Assembly: GCA_964035545.1 (NCBI GenBank)
Contig: OZ037768.1
Location: 9,229,241-9,293,240 of the forward strand
Length of the DNA stretch: 64,000 nt
Source of the DNA: Bugula neritina
Taxonomy: Eukaryota > Bryozoa > Gymnolaemata > Cheilostomatida > Bugulidae
Direction of reading: 5' to 3'
Made by a program: the position numbers and the translations under genes. The notes under the pieces are model-generated. The model searched no databases. It had not been told where the DNA came from and saw nothing but the letters and a program-made list of their open reading frames with translations. Below, in pieces: positions 36,501 to 46,679 of the stretch (the first letter of the stretch is position 1; the number at the start of each line of letters is the position of its first letter).

Positions 36501-39500
36501 GCGACTGCTCTTCATTCCATATCTTACATTTCTCATCTGGCGGGAGGGCGCTCAGCCTGAGGTCTGCAGGCTGCACCACAGCCAGTTCCCCCTGAGCCAT
36601 TTGAGCGCTTCTTGACACATGCTTAACCCGAGGGCCGGCGCTGTCCGAGTGTGGAGGATCACACTTGCTTGGAGTGGATGGCAAAGGCTGTACGTGTGTC
36701 TGTGATTGTGCTGCAGTTGAACTATCCTCTAAACATGGTCAGAAACAGAACCAATTCAATTCATGTAGTGTAAATGTAAAATACAACAAAACCAGTAAAT
36801 GCAGAAAAATTATAACTCAACAAAATGGCCATTCACTGTGCCAGAAGATTAAATCAAAGAAATTGATTTTCAAAACTGCATCATGGCAAATAACACCGCA
36901 GAGAGAAGCGTAGAAAAAAATAGAGAATAGATGGAAGGGCTACACACCTCTGTCTGCAAGACTAGCAACAGGTTCTGGTATGTGTGCCATAGAAAGTATC
37001 TTCGGACTAATAGCCTTTGGACTCTGGCCGAGGTAGGCCTCTTTAGAGGGTGTACCCAGCAGGCTGGTCGACAGCTCAGAAGAAGCCCCCTTTGACGGGC
37101 TGGTCACTACATGCACCCTTGGCCTGGACGGACTGTTCAGCAGCGTCTCCAACTTGTAAACAACCTTCTGTTGGCCAGCATGTCGGTTTTCCTCTTTCCC
37201 TAACTTGAGTGATAGTACTAAAGGCGACGCTGACTTTAGACCTTTAGCATTGCTAGACAGCTGGGTTTGAGGTAACTGTATAGCCTTCGACAACTGGAGC
37301 AGCTTCTGAGACTGAACATTCGACGGCATTTCATTGCTATTTCTGGCAAGCATTTGTAGTTGCGACTTTGGAATTAACCTGATACCCTTGGTATTGCCAC
37401 CCACAATCTGGCGCAATTGCTCTTGAAGCTTCTCTGGCACCACATCAATACTCTTTTGCTTACCCAATTGCAAGAGTTGTTGAGCTTGTGCCGAAGTCAG
37501 AGTTTGCTTTGGTCTGGAAGGCGACTTAAGGATACTTGCACCTCCTACTCTATTAAGTTGGGTGTTGGGTGTCGAGTCCTCAGGCAAATCCTCTTTGCAA
37601 TATGAGACTTGAGAAGCGGCAGGTAATGTTCGGTCGGCTTTTAAAGCAGCCATCTTCTTTACAGAATTGCGAAACTTATGAATAATAGACTTTATGGAGT
37701 TGTATCTGGGGTCTCGGGGGTTCATCTGCACCTTCCTATGTTCTGGTAACGTAGAATTCATGGTTATTGAATAGCAACCAGGACACTTCCGTCGTCTAGC
37801 CTTGACACAGGACTCTACAAAGAAATATCAGACATTTGAACACAACAGCTGAATATTCTTATAAGATATTCAGTATTTGACAGAGTCTTCTCTTCTTGTC
37901 AATAGTAAAACATTATTTAGTTTTATTTAATGAAATTAAAGAGGGCATGAACTATGATATCACACATATATCTAACAGTACTAATAAAATGTCAGAATAC
38001 TCGTAGCTGTTTTCAAAAATACAATATTGAATATGATTTGTTTATTAATTAATAAACTAAGGTTTCACACACTGAAAGAGTCCATTGTGGAGCATCAACA
38101 AGAGATTCCTTTATAAAAATATTAAAGCATTATATTACGGATCTTAGAGATGAAACTACAGAAAAGGAAACAACTGTTTAAAATTCAATCGAGAATTTGA
38201 GCTTAATTTTCATCGGAACTTGTGCAGCTTACTACTTATGTCTAGTCTGTTGATTATGAATTATATAACACGACACTACACAATAAAATAATCTCGACTA
38301 TGAGAAATCAAAATTAAAAAATTAACATTCTATGACAGACACAGTAAACCTCACCATTGCAGTCTGGTATAATGCCATTAGATAAATGCTTAGACCACAT
38401 ATAAAGGCAGGAATTACAGTAGACTTGATAAAACTGGATTTTAGTTTTCGAAGAAAATTTCCAACAGCTACAGCACTGCTGCATTCCTGTTGCTGCCAGG
38501 TTAGGGTTATCTTGAGTCAGCTGTTCTCTTACATCATCACTGGATGGAGCTGGCAGCCTGCGTGAATAACAAACCAATGATTGATGACAGCATCTTTTCC
38601 ACAATATTAGCAAATACTAGCAGTTTCAACATATATTCTTTACAAGCATATTTTACCTAGGCCTCCATTCTAGACCATTATGTTATACAAATTTAAATCG
38701 CATTGAATAGCACTAGCTTTCACCATTAGATAGATGTTAATGTATATTCTATCTTACTCCACAGTTTGCGGAGGGGACTGAACAGTTATCTGTGTCGGAT
38801 CAGTTTTGACTGTTTCAAAGTGCTCAATCAATTTCTGACTCGGCTTTCTACTCCGCTTCTAAAAGTAATAGATTATTTAGAATATGTGCTTCTACAAGTA
38901 ATGGATTATTTAGAATGTGTGGTTCTACAAGTAATGGATTACTTAGAATATGTGCTTCTACAAGTAATGGATTACTTAGAATATGTGCTTCTACAAGTAA
39001 TGGATTATTTAGAATATGTGCTTCTACAAGTAATGGATTATTTAGAATATGTGCTTCTACAAATCAACTCAACTTTAGTAGGTATGAAGAGTGCTAGAGG
39101 AGAGTTACTACTAACTTAAGCTGACTTTAAAAAAATTATAATTATCGTGATCACTTTAAAAATAACATTTAAAAAATTTAGAAATAAAAAGTATTTCAAA
39201 CAAAAATAAATTAAACAATAATTCTTATGTTAACTCATTGTATTATACCAGGAAATAAATTATAAGTCAACTAACTATTCGTCCATCTGCATGGTTGATA
39301 TCGGCCATCGTTTCTGGTGAGGTGATGAGTGATGAAACATCTTTAGCACCAACATCACTCTCAGTATTTCTAGCGAGTAAGGCATTAGAATGGGTTCCAG
39401 ATGTTGTAAAGCAATCACCATCAGCTTCATCTGATATCTGTTGGACTTGTGCAGAGTAGGTTTGAATAACCTTCTTTGCAGCAGCATCATTGCTTAATGT

Positions 39501-42287
39501 TGACCTTCGGCTAATAGTCAATTTGATTGGAGGTCGAACTGCTTCTGTATTCTTCTTAGACGAATGTTTGAGTGACTTAGCATTATTCTGCTGATTAGTT
39601 GGTGTCGTCTCAACTGATTCATTGTGCTCTGTCAACATTTCTTGTTTAATAGCAAGAGAAGGCAAATCCACAACTCGTTGTAATGAACCTATCCATAAAA
39701 ATACAAATACTCATCAACATCACTATCTACCAAACAATTTCATTAGAACTGATTAATAATTGAATCAGATGCAATGATGTTATGTTGAGAGAAGACAACT
39801 CATCTAAAGCTTGGTTCTTATAAACATAACTTGGAAAAACAGAATAGATTAAGTTAATGGGTACAACATATACTTAGTGGAAAAGTTAAACAAACCAATT
39901 TCAGATTCAGCTGAGTTTTGTTGACACGTCTTGTTTTCAGCCTCCACAATGTAAAGAGCAGGAGAGGCGTCAGACTTCCTTGGCCTGCCACGTTTTTTCA
40001 CTGGTGATATGACCTCACCTATTAAACCAATACTGTTCTTCAAATTCAAAGATTCATATTCTTTTAATAACACTTATTTGAATTAAACTTACTCAATATA
40101 ACTTCAGTATTAGGAGAGAGTCCTAATTAGTAGCATCACTGACTGCAGATACAGCAATATTGTGGTACTGACTACCTCTTGCTAGATCTAAATGTTCATT
40201 ACAAATTGCTTGCAATTCAATATAAACTGCTCAAGTCAGCTAAAGTATGATTTCTCATGAACTGTAAACTTTTTTTGCTGAAGCCATGGCTAGCTGAACT
40301 TAGTTATTATTAGACTTGGAGTAACTTCCACCACACAAGTTTAGTTCACTACTCATCACACGCAGACCAGTGCTGAGTCTGGCCTCAGTACTTTCAGTGT
40401 CAGTTACCTACAGTGTCAGTAGTCAGTATTACTTTCAGTGTCAGTAGTCAGTACTTTCAGTGTCAGTTACCTACAGAGTCAGTACTACTTTCAGTGTGAG
40501 TACTATTGTCAGTGTCAGTATTATTGTCAGTGTCAGTACTATTGTCAGTGTTAGTATTACTTATAGTGTAAGTACTACTTTCAGTGTCAGTACTAATTTC
40601 AGAGTTTTGTGGCAGTCAGTATCGATATAATTTTCCTGGTACAGTCACACCAAGTATCAGTATTGCAGGTAATTAGTATTCTCAGTACCAAATCATACAC
40701 TCTTCTGGTGTTGAATGAACACATCTAATAAATCACAAGTTGTACCAAAAATACGGGCAGTTTAGCAGTTACTTGATCGCAACTAATTTTAATTTAATTA
40801 AATTTCTCATTGTCTCCTTGTGATTTTCTAAAATTACTTTAACTAAACTTCAAATTCAGTAACTTTTCCTACTAGTGTAAAATGTTAGGCTTGGAAAAGA
40901 TAGAAGAAACTTGTAATGGTCCTTGAAGATCATCCAACATAAATACTCACAAGCAACTTGTTTGGGAGGTTCAGTTTGTGAGGAGCTCTCCTCACTAGAT
41001 AGATTGACAGCAGCTGGTGGTCTGCCCTTTTTCTTGGCAGTAGTGTTCCTAACCTCTGTATCTAAAACAGAATGAATATACCTAATTAAATGTATTCTTA
41101 ATGAATAAATTTTCTAATACATAACTTTTCTGGAAATTAAAAAAATTAAAAAAAACCACAGGCTCTTATGGTTAATTTGTACAAGTGATCTCTTTCAAAA
41201 GAAGACAATTCCAAAACACTTGGCTCTTTAAATGTGTCAACTATAAATGTAATTCAGCCCTTGCATGTGAAAACGGATATGCCACTCACTCTAGCTAGGT
41301 TTGTAGATTTGATTTTTTTCAGATGCCTAAAGTAAAGCCATGCAAAGGCTTACTAGCAATTTTTAGAAAAAAAATAGCTATCAATTTATTTTAAGGCTTG
41401 AAATTTTTTGGCATACAGAAAAATTATATAGCTATAAAATGATTGGTAATTATTTGAATTACATTGGTCTAGAATTGAACTGTATTTTAGCCGCAGGTTA
41501 TAACTTTAATCTGAATTAGTGGATAGAGACGCATTGCATGACAAAATCTAAAGTGTTACCGAGAGTTTTGTCATCTGTTTTGTGTTTTCTGAGTGTCTCA
41601 AAATGTTTTGATTTACTAAATTTTTCCTTCTGTGGCTCTGCTTCGTTGGCAGAGTTCAAAGGTTTGTTAGGTGATTTGTGGTATCCTTCAGAATTACTTG
41701 AAGCTCGGTCTTTATATACTACTTTTTCTACAGTGTAAAATTGAGGGGATTGTACGCAGGGTTGCCAATGATAAATACACTAAAAACATGTTTTAACCAT
41801 TTAAATCAAATAACAATAATAACCATTTTAGCAATAGTTTTTAGTAATGGTAAAGTTTTATGAGTTGGACCTACTATGAGTTAGACTTACTATACGTTCT
41901 TGGATTAGCTGCAGTAGACTACTATTGCGCAGTGGAACTCGCCTATATATTTTTTTCAATTACAAGCATTGTGATTGTACGCATCAAACATAACGAACAT
42001 GCATAATCATATTGCGTCACTTTAATTTCACATCAATAAAATGCATTTCTCAACAGAATTTGACGTACAGCTTTCCAACTTTAATAAATAATATAACCAA
42101 TAAAACAATATAATATATTCAAGATTTAATTTGCTATAAAAAGATGAGAAAATGTTATATATATACCTTCTGAACTGGCTCCACTTGTCTTTTCATTTGC
42201 AGAGGTAAATCCGAAAGAATCAAGAGTGGATACCTTTTTGTATGGAGAAGATTTAGATTTTTTAGATAGATGCTTCATACGAGGCAT
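16774..42287 (-). CDS. KMT2A/trx: Trithorax/MLL-type histone H3K4 methyltransferase, complete gene
   Basis: Forty-six coding exons keep phase to a product of about 3265 residues: 42287-42167, 41727-41560, 41061-40951, 40018-39896, 39688-39276, 38858-38758, 38557-38355, 37814-36948, 36728-36437, 36181-35933, 35683-35383, 34971-34849, 34761-34651, 34429-34199, 33199-33082, 32829-32716, 32582-32337, 32230-32087, 31929-31696, 31526-31410, 31251-31181, 29707-29549, 29055-28868, 28311-28136, 28017-27887, 27807-27670, 27381-27223, 26894-26698, 26593-26385, 25928-25714, 25448-25343, 25046-24825, 24351-23588, 23369-22815, 22683-22527, 22237-22047, 21767-21637, 21035-20847, 20592-20393, 20163-20014, 19630-19427, 19229-19021, 18509-18304, 18205-18064, 17796-17629, 16947-16774. 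TAA lies in frame 15 nt before the ATG. The enzyme methylates H3K4 at active genes in a COMPASS-type complex. The exon ends at 36437, 32337 and 21637 are the least certain. Confidence 0.92.
19021..20592 (-). CDS. KMT2A/trx: KMT2: exons leading into and encoding FYRC
   Basis: The exons 20592-20393 and 20163-20014 encode a basic, polar linker. The exons 19630-19427 and 19229-19021 encode FYRC, with [10 protein letters not shown] at its start, then [28 protein letters not shown] and YTFKFH-like [12 protein letters not shown]. In vertebrate MLL, FYRC pairs with FYRN after taspase cleavage to hold the two halves together. An AGAGAT-type minisatellite lies in the intron after 20014. Confidence 0.88.
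19727..19995 (-). repeat. Minisatellite in KMT2 intron 40
   Basis: The minus strand repeats units close to GTATATCTCTCTACA, with lengths varying from about 11 to 17 bp. The array lies within 19 bp of the donor of the exon ending at 20014. Many units contain a pyrimidine-rich ACAG and a following GTATAT, so they look like weak acceptors and donors. Confidence 0.85.
20847..25928 (-). CDS. KMT2A/trx: KMT2: large low-complexity linker between FYRN and FYRC, with a taspase-like site
   Basis: Nine exons encode about 840 residues of mostly disordered sequence. Two large exons, 24351-23588 and 23369-22815, are rich in Ser, Pro and acidic residues. The exon 22237-22047 has a stretch of SDSEDD/SDESED type. 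At 21702-21728 the exon 21767-21637 encodes VEADVDDGE. This recalls human MLL1 cleavage site 2, SQLDGVDDG, but the glycine after the cleaved aspartate is missing. The exon 21035-20847 has SSTDEEDL, like STSDEDDL near human cleavage site 1. So the region is positionally equivalent to the taspase region, but no intact site was found. Confidence 0.8.
21033..21150 (-). repeat. 29-bp tandem array carrying KMT2 exon 38 acceptor copies
   Basis: Units starting at 21033, 21062 and 21091 are 29 bp apart; a fourth, diverged copy starts at 21124. On the minus strand each of the first three reads TTATTGTAG|GGA. The first is the real acceptor of the exon ending at 21035. The upstream copies would shift the reading frame if used. 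Confidence 0.85.
21475..21633 (-). repeat. 18-bp minisatellite at the KMT2 exon 37 donor
   Basis: The minus strand repeats CTATGTCTATCCTT and CTATGTCTATTCAT units with an 18-bp period, starting a few bases after the donor near 21637. The exon frame reads through the array without a stop until after it ends, because the period is a multiple of three. Confidence 0.88.
26385..26894 (-). CDS. KMT2A/trx: KMT2: FYRN domain
   Basis: The exons 26894-26698 and 26593-26385 together encode FYRN. Landmarks are [18 protein letters not shown] and, across the splice, [16 protein letters not shown] followed by VYTCKVV. The human counterpart is the SMTIDCLG and YWSTTDARKR region. FYRN and FYRC form one folded unit in the processed protein. 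Confidence 0.92.
27223..28311 (-). CDS. KMT2A/trx: KMT2: HCF-binding motif and extended PHD finger
   Basis: The exon 28311-28136 encodes [12 protein letters not shown], aligned with LPPSLDHNYAQW of human MLL1. EHAY fits the (D/E)HxY HCF-1-binding motif. The exons 28017-27887, 27807-27670 and 27381-27223 form the extended [41 protein letters not shown] and [12 protein letters not shown] carry the zinc ligands. This module sits next to FYRN as in all MLL1/2-type proteins. Confidence 0.93.
28868..29707 (-). CDS. KMT2A/trx: KMT2: bromodomain
   Basis: The exons 29707-29549 and 29055-28868 encode the bromodomain that follows PHD3 in MLL1/2. The second exon has [15 protein letters not shown] and [17 protein letters not shown], closely parallel to the human segments FSDDIVKIIQAAI and RVFPWFSVKKSRFWEPN. 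The donor is placed at CCCAA|GTATGT (28868). An open reading run continues past it but breaks the alignment with human KMT2A. Confidence 0.88.
30031..31180 (-). repeat. 33-bp minisatellite, about 35 copies, abutting the KMT2 exon 21 donor
   Basis: The minus strand repeats a 33-bp unit beginning GTATGTTATACTCGCAG and ending TTCTACTTCCT. The array starts exactly at the donor of the exon 31251-31181, so the true donor GTACGT is the first unit's own start. All three minus-strand frames are open through most of it; the exon frame gives an 11-residue repeat close to [11 protein letters not shown]. Two units are 30 bp long and lie about 590 bp apart, which points to internal duplication of a block. 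Confidence 0.95.
32337..34761 (-). CDS. KMT2A/trx: KMT2: PHD fingers 1-3
   Basis: The exons 34761-34651, 34429-34199, 33199-33082, 32829-32716 and 32582-32337 encode a three-finger cluster. PHD1 has [26 protein letters not shown] and WLCRNC. PHD2 has [16 protein letters not shown] and [11 protein letters not shown]3 has [33 protein letters not shown] and YECRTC. The order and spacing match MLL1, whose PHD3 reads H3K4me3. The small exons 34971-34849 and 35683-35383 link it to CXXC. Confidence 0.93.
35383..36181 (-). CDS. KMT2A/trx: KMT2: CXXC zinc finger
   Basis: The exon 36181-35933 ends with [19 protein letters not shown], then [17 protein letters not shown], and the last Cys-containing part (IKRRC) comes from the exon 35683-35383. 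The spacing CxxCxxC, CxxCxxC and CC...C is that of MLL/DNMT1-type CXXC fingers, which bind unmethylated CpG DNA. The basic run [12 protein letters not shown] precedes it. Confidence 0.92.
36437..38557 (-). CDS. KMT2A/trx: KMT2: Cys-rich putative DNA-binding module and linker
   Basis: The exon 38557-38355 has [18 protein letters not shown] and [15 protein letters not shown]. Across the splice the exon 37814-36948 begins [15 protein letters not shown]. Together they show CCxC, CxxC, C, C and CxxC in about 60 residues with a basic arm. This resembles the nuclear-receptor-like zinc domain described for Drosophila Trithorax; I assign it from pattern and position, not from a search. The rest of the 867-nt exon and the exon 36728-36437 are a disordered, Gln/Ser/Pro-rich linker. 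Confidence 0.7.
38758..42287 (-). CDS. KMT2A/trx: KMT2: N-terminal exons with AT-hooks
   Basis: Six exons (42287-42167, 41727-41560, 41061-40951, 40018-39896, 39688-39276, 38858-38758) encode the basic N terminus. It starts [18 protein letters not shown]. Two AT-hook cores are visible: KKKGRPPAA in the third exon and [10 protein letters not shown] in the fourth. All junctions are in phase; the second exon begins EKVVYKD and preserves the frame. No clear menin-binding motif (RWRFPARPG in human) was seen. Confidence 0.85.
38862..39065 (-). repeat. 33-bp tandem array carrying KMT2 exon 6 acceptor copies
   Basis: Six copies with a 33-bp period lie 3 bp upstream of the exon ending at 38858. On the minus strand each carries CCATTACTTGTAG|AAGC, close to the real acceptor TATTACTTTTAG|AAGC. 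Use of an upstream copy would read AAGCACATATTCTAA and hit a stop. Confidence 0.9.
40371..40612 (+). repeat. CAGTGTCAGTACT-type tandem repeat
   Basis: Imperfect units such as CAGTGTCAGTACTACTTT alternate in KMT2 intron 3. Unit length varies between about 12 and 20 bp. No splice site is near. Confidence 0.8.
41362..41462 (+). repeat. Dispersed repeat, copy 2
   Basis: This segment is related to 741-833, with the same order of AAATAGCTATCAATTTATTTT, GGCATACAGAAA and AATGATTGGTAATTATTT. It lies in KMT2 intron 2. Confidence 0.45.
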
Positions 42288-45200
42288 TTTTCCTCCTGCT
42301 TACTTCTCTATTACTCGTGCCCTATTGATTAAATTAAAATAATTTTTATTAATGCCTATATAAGTATGCGAATATAATTCATCAAAATATACGCAAGTAA
42401 TAAAAAAAAGTTCAACGGTACCAGAGCTATGAAAATAGATTAGCAAAAACACCAATTTGGTAGCACTAATACCTGCGTTTGACTACAATAATCATGGAAA
42501 TAATAGTCCTAACTAATTATAAGATAATCATCATCTTAAAAATATACTATAAAATTAAACATTAAAATTATTTATTTAATGTAAGAGAACTTTTTGCTTC
42601 TAAATGATAAGCTATTGCCATGGTTGATCGAAATGGGTGTCAACAATATAACTTCAATTAATGAGGTTAACCCATTGGTCCTCACATGGGAACTATCAAA
42701 TGACGCCAGTCTACTGCGGAGTTGTCTATTCGATGAAGTTGAAAGTCGTGTAATAAAAATGATTTTTGTTTAAAAAATTTTTTTAAATAAAGTCAAGTAT
42801 TTATATTTTGTTATTAATTTTCTTGTTACATAAAATTTGCAATTGGTCAAAATTAACAAAGAAAGATTACAGTTTTAGTTTAAGAAAGAATAATTGGACA
42901 CATCCGCTTGGCAAAATATTAGGGCGTTCAAATGATATTTATTTTAAGTTTTGTGGGCAGCTACAGAGTATAACAGAGACAAGAATAAGTTGAAGAATTT
43001 AGCTGAAGAAGACTAAAAAATACTTATATGACTATCAGAAAATAGGAAATTCTTTTTTGGGTTGTATAAATTTCAATTGTATTTTTTCAAGTTGTTAACA
43101 AATAAAGTCGATTGTAATGCATTTGAAATAAATGAAGCATATTCTGCTAAATAACTAGTTCCTGAAATATTTACACAATATATGTACTTGTAAATGATTT
43201 ATATAATATATCAATGATAACATATATACATATACATATATAGACAACCCCCATCCATTTAACTAATTTTGAGTAATCTTTCTGTTATGAGTAGCAAATA
43301 AATAAAGATATCACCAGTCTAAAGCTATTAAACATGTGAAGAATACGAAAGTGTTGTAGTGTCATACTAATTTGAACTGTTGGATGACACCCTCAAATCC
43401 AATTTTCATTTATATACGATATATTTGAATCCAATAGGTCAAATTGCATCAGTTAGACAACTTTAATAATTTTCATGCAAAAAATAGTGTTTGTTTTGTT
43501 TTTCCCAGTTAGCGCTAAATTAAGAGAACAAACCTTTATACTAATAAGTCATAATCTGAATACCATAGTTATACTTATGGTATTCTATACTAAATACTAA
43601 CTACTATTACTAAGCATTGTATTGGCTAACCTTGAAGTTATTCAATTATAGACTATAGTTATGCTTATACTCATAGTTAGTGTGTTAAGCATCATGGTTA
43701 CTATCAATTTCACTTGGTCTTGTTACTGCTAAATTGAATAAAGCTTGCTAGTACCTAGTGGTTTTATTAATTTACAATTACTCAAACTAAAACTATAATA
43801 ATAATGTATTAGTTATTACTATCACCATCAGTAACACTATCCGTATGAGTATCACTTCGGTTATGACTTATGAGTTTCAGTATGACTATGAGATTGAATA
43901 TCACTATCATCATAATGGTGATAACCATATTGATATTCATGATCAACACCATTATCAAGATGATATTGAATTCCAATTTGAATTGGATTATGATCATGAT
44001 CACTTTATGATGCAATATTATTACTAATAGTAATAGTATGACTTAATAGTAATACTAATAGTAACTGTAATACTAATTGGAATACACTTAGAGTAATACT
44101 AAAACTAATAGTTGTACTAATAATTAAAATTAATGTTATAATACTAGTGTCTAGTGATACTAATAGTAATGCAAATTGCTATTAGTAATACTAATACACT
44201 CATACAGTATTACTAATACTAATAGTAATAGTAATTAGCTTAAGCTATATTTAATAATAGTAACAGTAATAGTAATAGTAATACTGATACTCATACAGTC
44301 ATAGGTGACATATGCTAGAATTAGATGATCATGATACTGATAGTCATGGTGAATAAATATTAATATAATATTAATGGATACTGATAATGATACTGATAGT
44401 GTACTGCAACTTGTAAGTGATAGTCATAGTGATAGTCAAACTCAAGGCGAATGTCAAACTCAATGTGACACTGAATGTCATATTCAATTTCATAGTCATG
44501 GTGACTAAGTGATATTTACTTTCATAGTCTAAGTCATACTCATACTCATAGTCATAGTGCATTAGCATACTAATATTAATAGTAATACTCAATCTCATAC
44601 TGATACACCTAGTCTTACAGTCATGAGTCATACTCATAGTGATAGTCATACTGATATTCTCTGTCAGCCTCAAGTTGCAAAATATAACTATTAGTATGAA
44701 TGTCACACTCACCGATTAGATTAGCCTTCTGTCCAAAAACAACATTCTACTGTCAAACTCAATATGAATTTGAGTGTAAAAACTGAAAATGTGCTTGTGA
44801 CAAGAAATTTAAGAATTTAGACAAAACGATGTCTTCAGGCCTTGTCGGAGATATTACAATATTATTAATAGCGCCACAAAGAGACATCAAGTTTATTAAC
44901 CGCCATTAGGATAGCAGCCATAGAGTTGTGCATATAAACTTTTTAGGGTAGATAACTCTAAGATCGTAGCGTTTGTTATCGCCAAATACATTGTCGTTGC
45001 ATACATACACATTCCAGTGCTGCCGACATAATATTCATAAGGAAAAAGGGACTAATTCTATAAAACAATGCAAACGCCCTAGTCAAGCTGAGTGAAGTAC
45101 ATTTATATATAATATATTCCTTTGGAGTCAGAGAATCTGTGTCTCAGAGACATTGCTCAACAGATCTTGCACATACTGCATGCAATTTTTAACCACATGA

Positions 45201-46679
45201 GACCTAGATTTGTAAACTTCAAAATTGTACCCAATGTTAGGCAGTAGTCAATATTCACCATCAATATAAAGAGCAAATAATTATGTGCATGAGCATTTTC
45301 AGTTTATATTTGTAATTGAATGTTGACTGATAGAAACATTCTAGTTTTTTTGTATTTACAAGTATGAGAATCAATGGTTCATGCTGAAGTTTAAATTAGT
45401 AAGCATACATGAAAAGATAATTCACACTCACAGATACTATAATTGTGTTTTTTTGCCTTTATAACATAAATTGCTTTTATTACATATCTATACAGTTTTG
45501 CAATCAACCAGTGTGGTGAATGCTTTACTGATACCAATTGATGTTTTATAAACCTGATGTATATGTTTTTCGTTTTGAAGATGTGTTTAATGTGCGTAGC
45601 AAGTTGTGTCTCTGAAATCTACAGGTATCAAATGGTTTCAGTAATTTTGCCAAATGCACTTTGGCCTTTTAACCAGTTGTCTATAAAACAAAAAAATTAA
45701 ATTTTAAAGTGTTTGGCTTAAATTTTAGAATGAAGCACTTTCAAGACCTTACAGTTCTAATGGAAAGGGAAAAAGCTGGTTCAAAAATCTATCAAATGGA
45801 GGAAAAATTTCATCATAGTTTGTTAAGCCAGTCCCTAAATAACTAAAACCTGTAAGACAACTTCAAGTAAAAAGGTATTGATTGAAGTCTAATTTCCAAC
45901 CAATTACCAAAAACATCTTATTAAAAATAGAGACTGGTTTTGGCTCTATTTACAGTTAGGAATGAAGTATTTACAGTCAGTAATCAAATTATTCATTTTC
46001 TGTAGCTGCTGCACACAAAGACAAAAAGCATGCACAACAAAATTAGGTAGAACTATGATTTATACAAATATATAGTCTCACTTCTTAATTTATATGACAA
46101 GCAAGAATAATGAAGCATCTGTAACTAAATTATTTTTATATACTAGCATCATTTCATAACAAATATGTTTTAAAAAGTTATACTTTTTATTATTAATATA
46201 CAAAGCGGATCTACATAACCATTATAATAATAAAACAGTTCCAAAGAGCTCCAAAAATATAACATAGTTACTACAATTATTGAAAGTATACACTACAAGC
46301 ACTTAAACATTATCGTAGATTGTAAATGTATTGAAATGCTACATTCATAACTACTGACTATTTACCATGTCCACAAAGTATGAATAGATGAATATATGTT
46401 AGTGCATTACATTGACTTGAGTTACCATATTTTTACATAAAACAACAACCATTTAAGAAAAGAGAGACATTGTTAAAACTTTGTGAGTTGAAAATCAGTA
46501 CTAAGTTGTATTAACAGTGTGGTAAATAGTTTTAAATATATCAGAGTCAATATTCTCAATATTATGAAATGAATTGTAACATATGACGTATATTTCATTC
46601 TTTGAAAGAAATAGTTTCGAAACAAGACAAAGCATTATTTTGTAAGTTTTAAAGGATAAAACGCAATAATAATGCTTGT
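42288..46679. other. Intergenic region between KMT2 and filamin
   Basis: Both flanking genes run on the minus strand, so this holds the filamin 3' UTR and the KMT2 promoter. I see no coding exon. The middle is low-complexity (see 43545-44690). TTTATT near 46186 is a possible filamin poly(A) signal on the minus strand. Confidence 0.6.
43545..44690. repeat. Degenerate TAG/TCA trinucleotide-rich region
   Basis: Over a kilobase is built of short words such as TAATAGTAATACT and TCATAGTGATAGTCA. Small open frames on both strands encode only Asp/His/Tyr or Ile/Met runs and are artefacts of the repeat. Confidence 0.8.

Noticed and set aside
38766-39119. Plus-strand open frame of 117 residues
   Set aside because: It reads the 33-bp array and the antisense of KMT2 exon 6.
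41538-41738. Plus-strand open frame of 66 residues
   Set aside because: It is the antisense of KMT2 exon 2 (41727-41560), which has proper splice borders and phase.
43809-44712. Small open frames rich in Asp, His and Tyr or Ile and Met
   Set aside because: Products of the degenerate trinucleotide repeat on both strands, with no splice or composition support.
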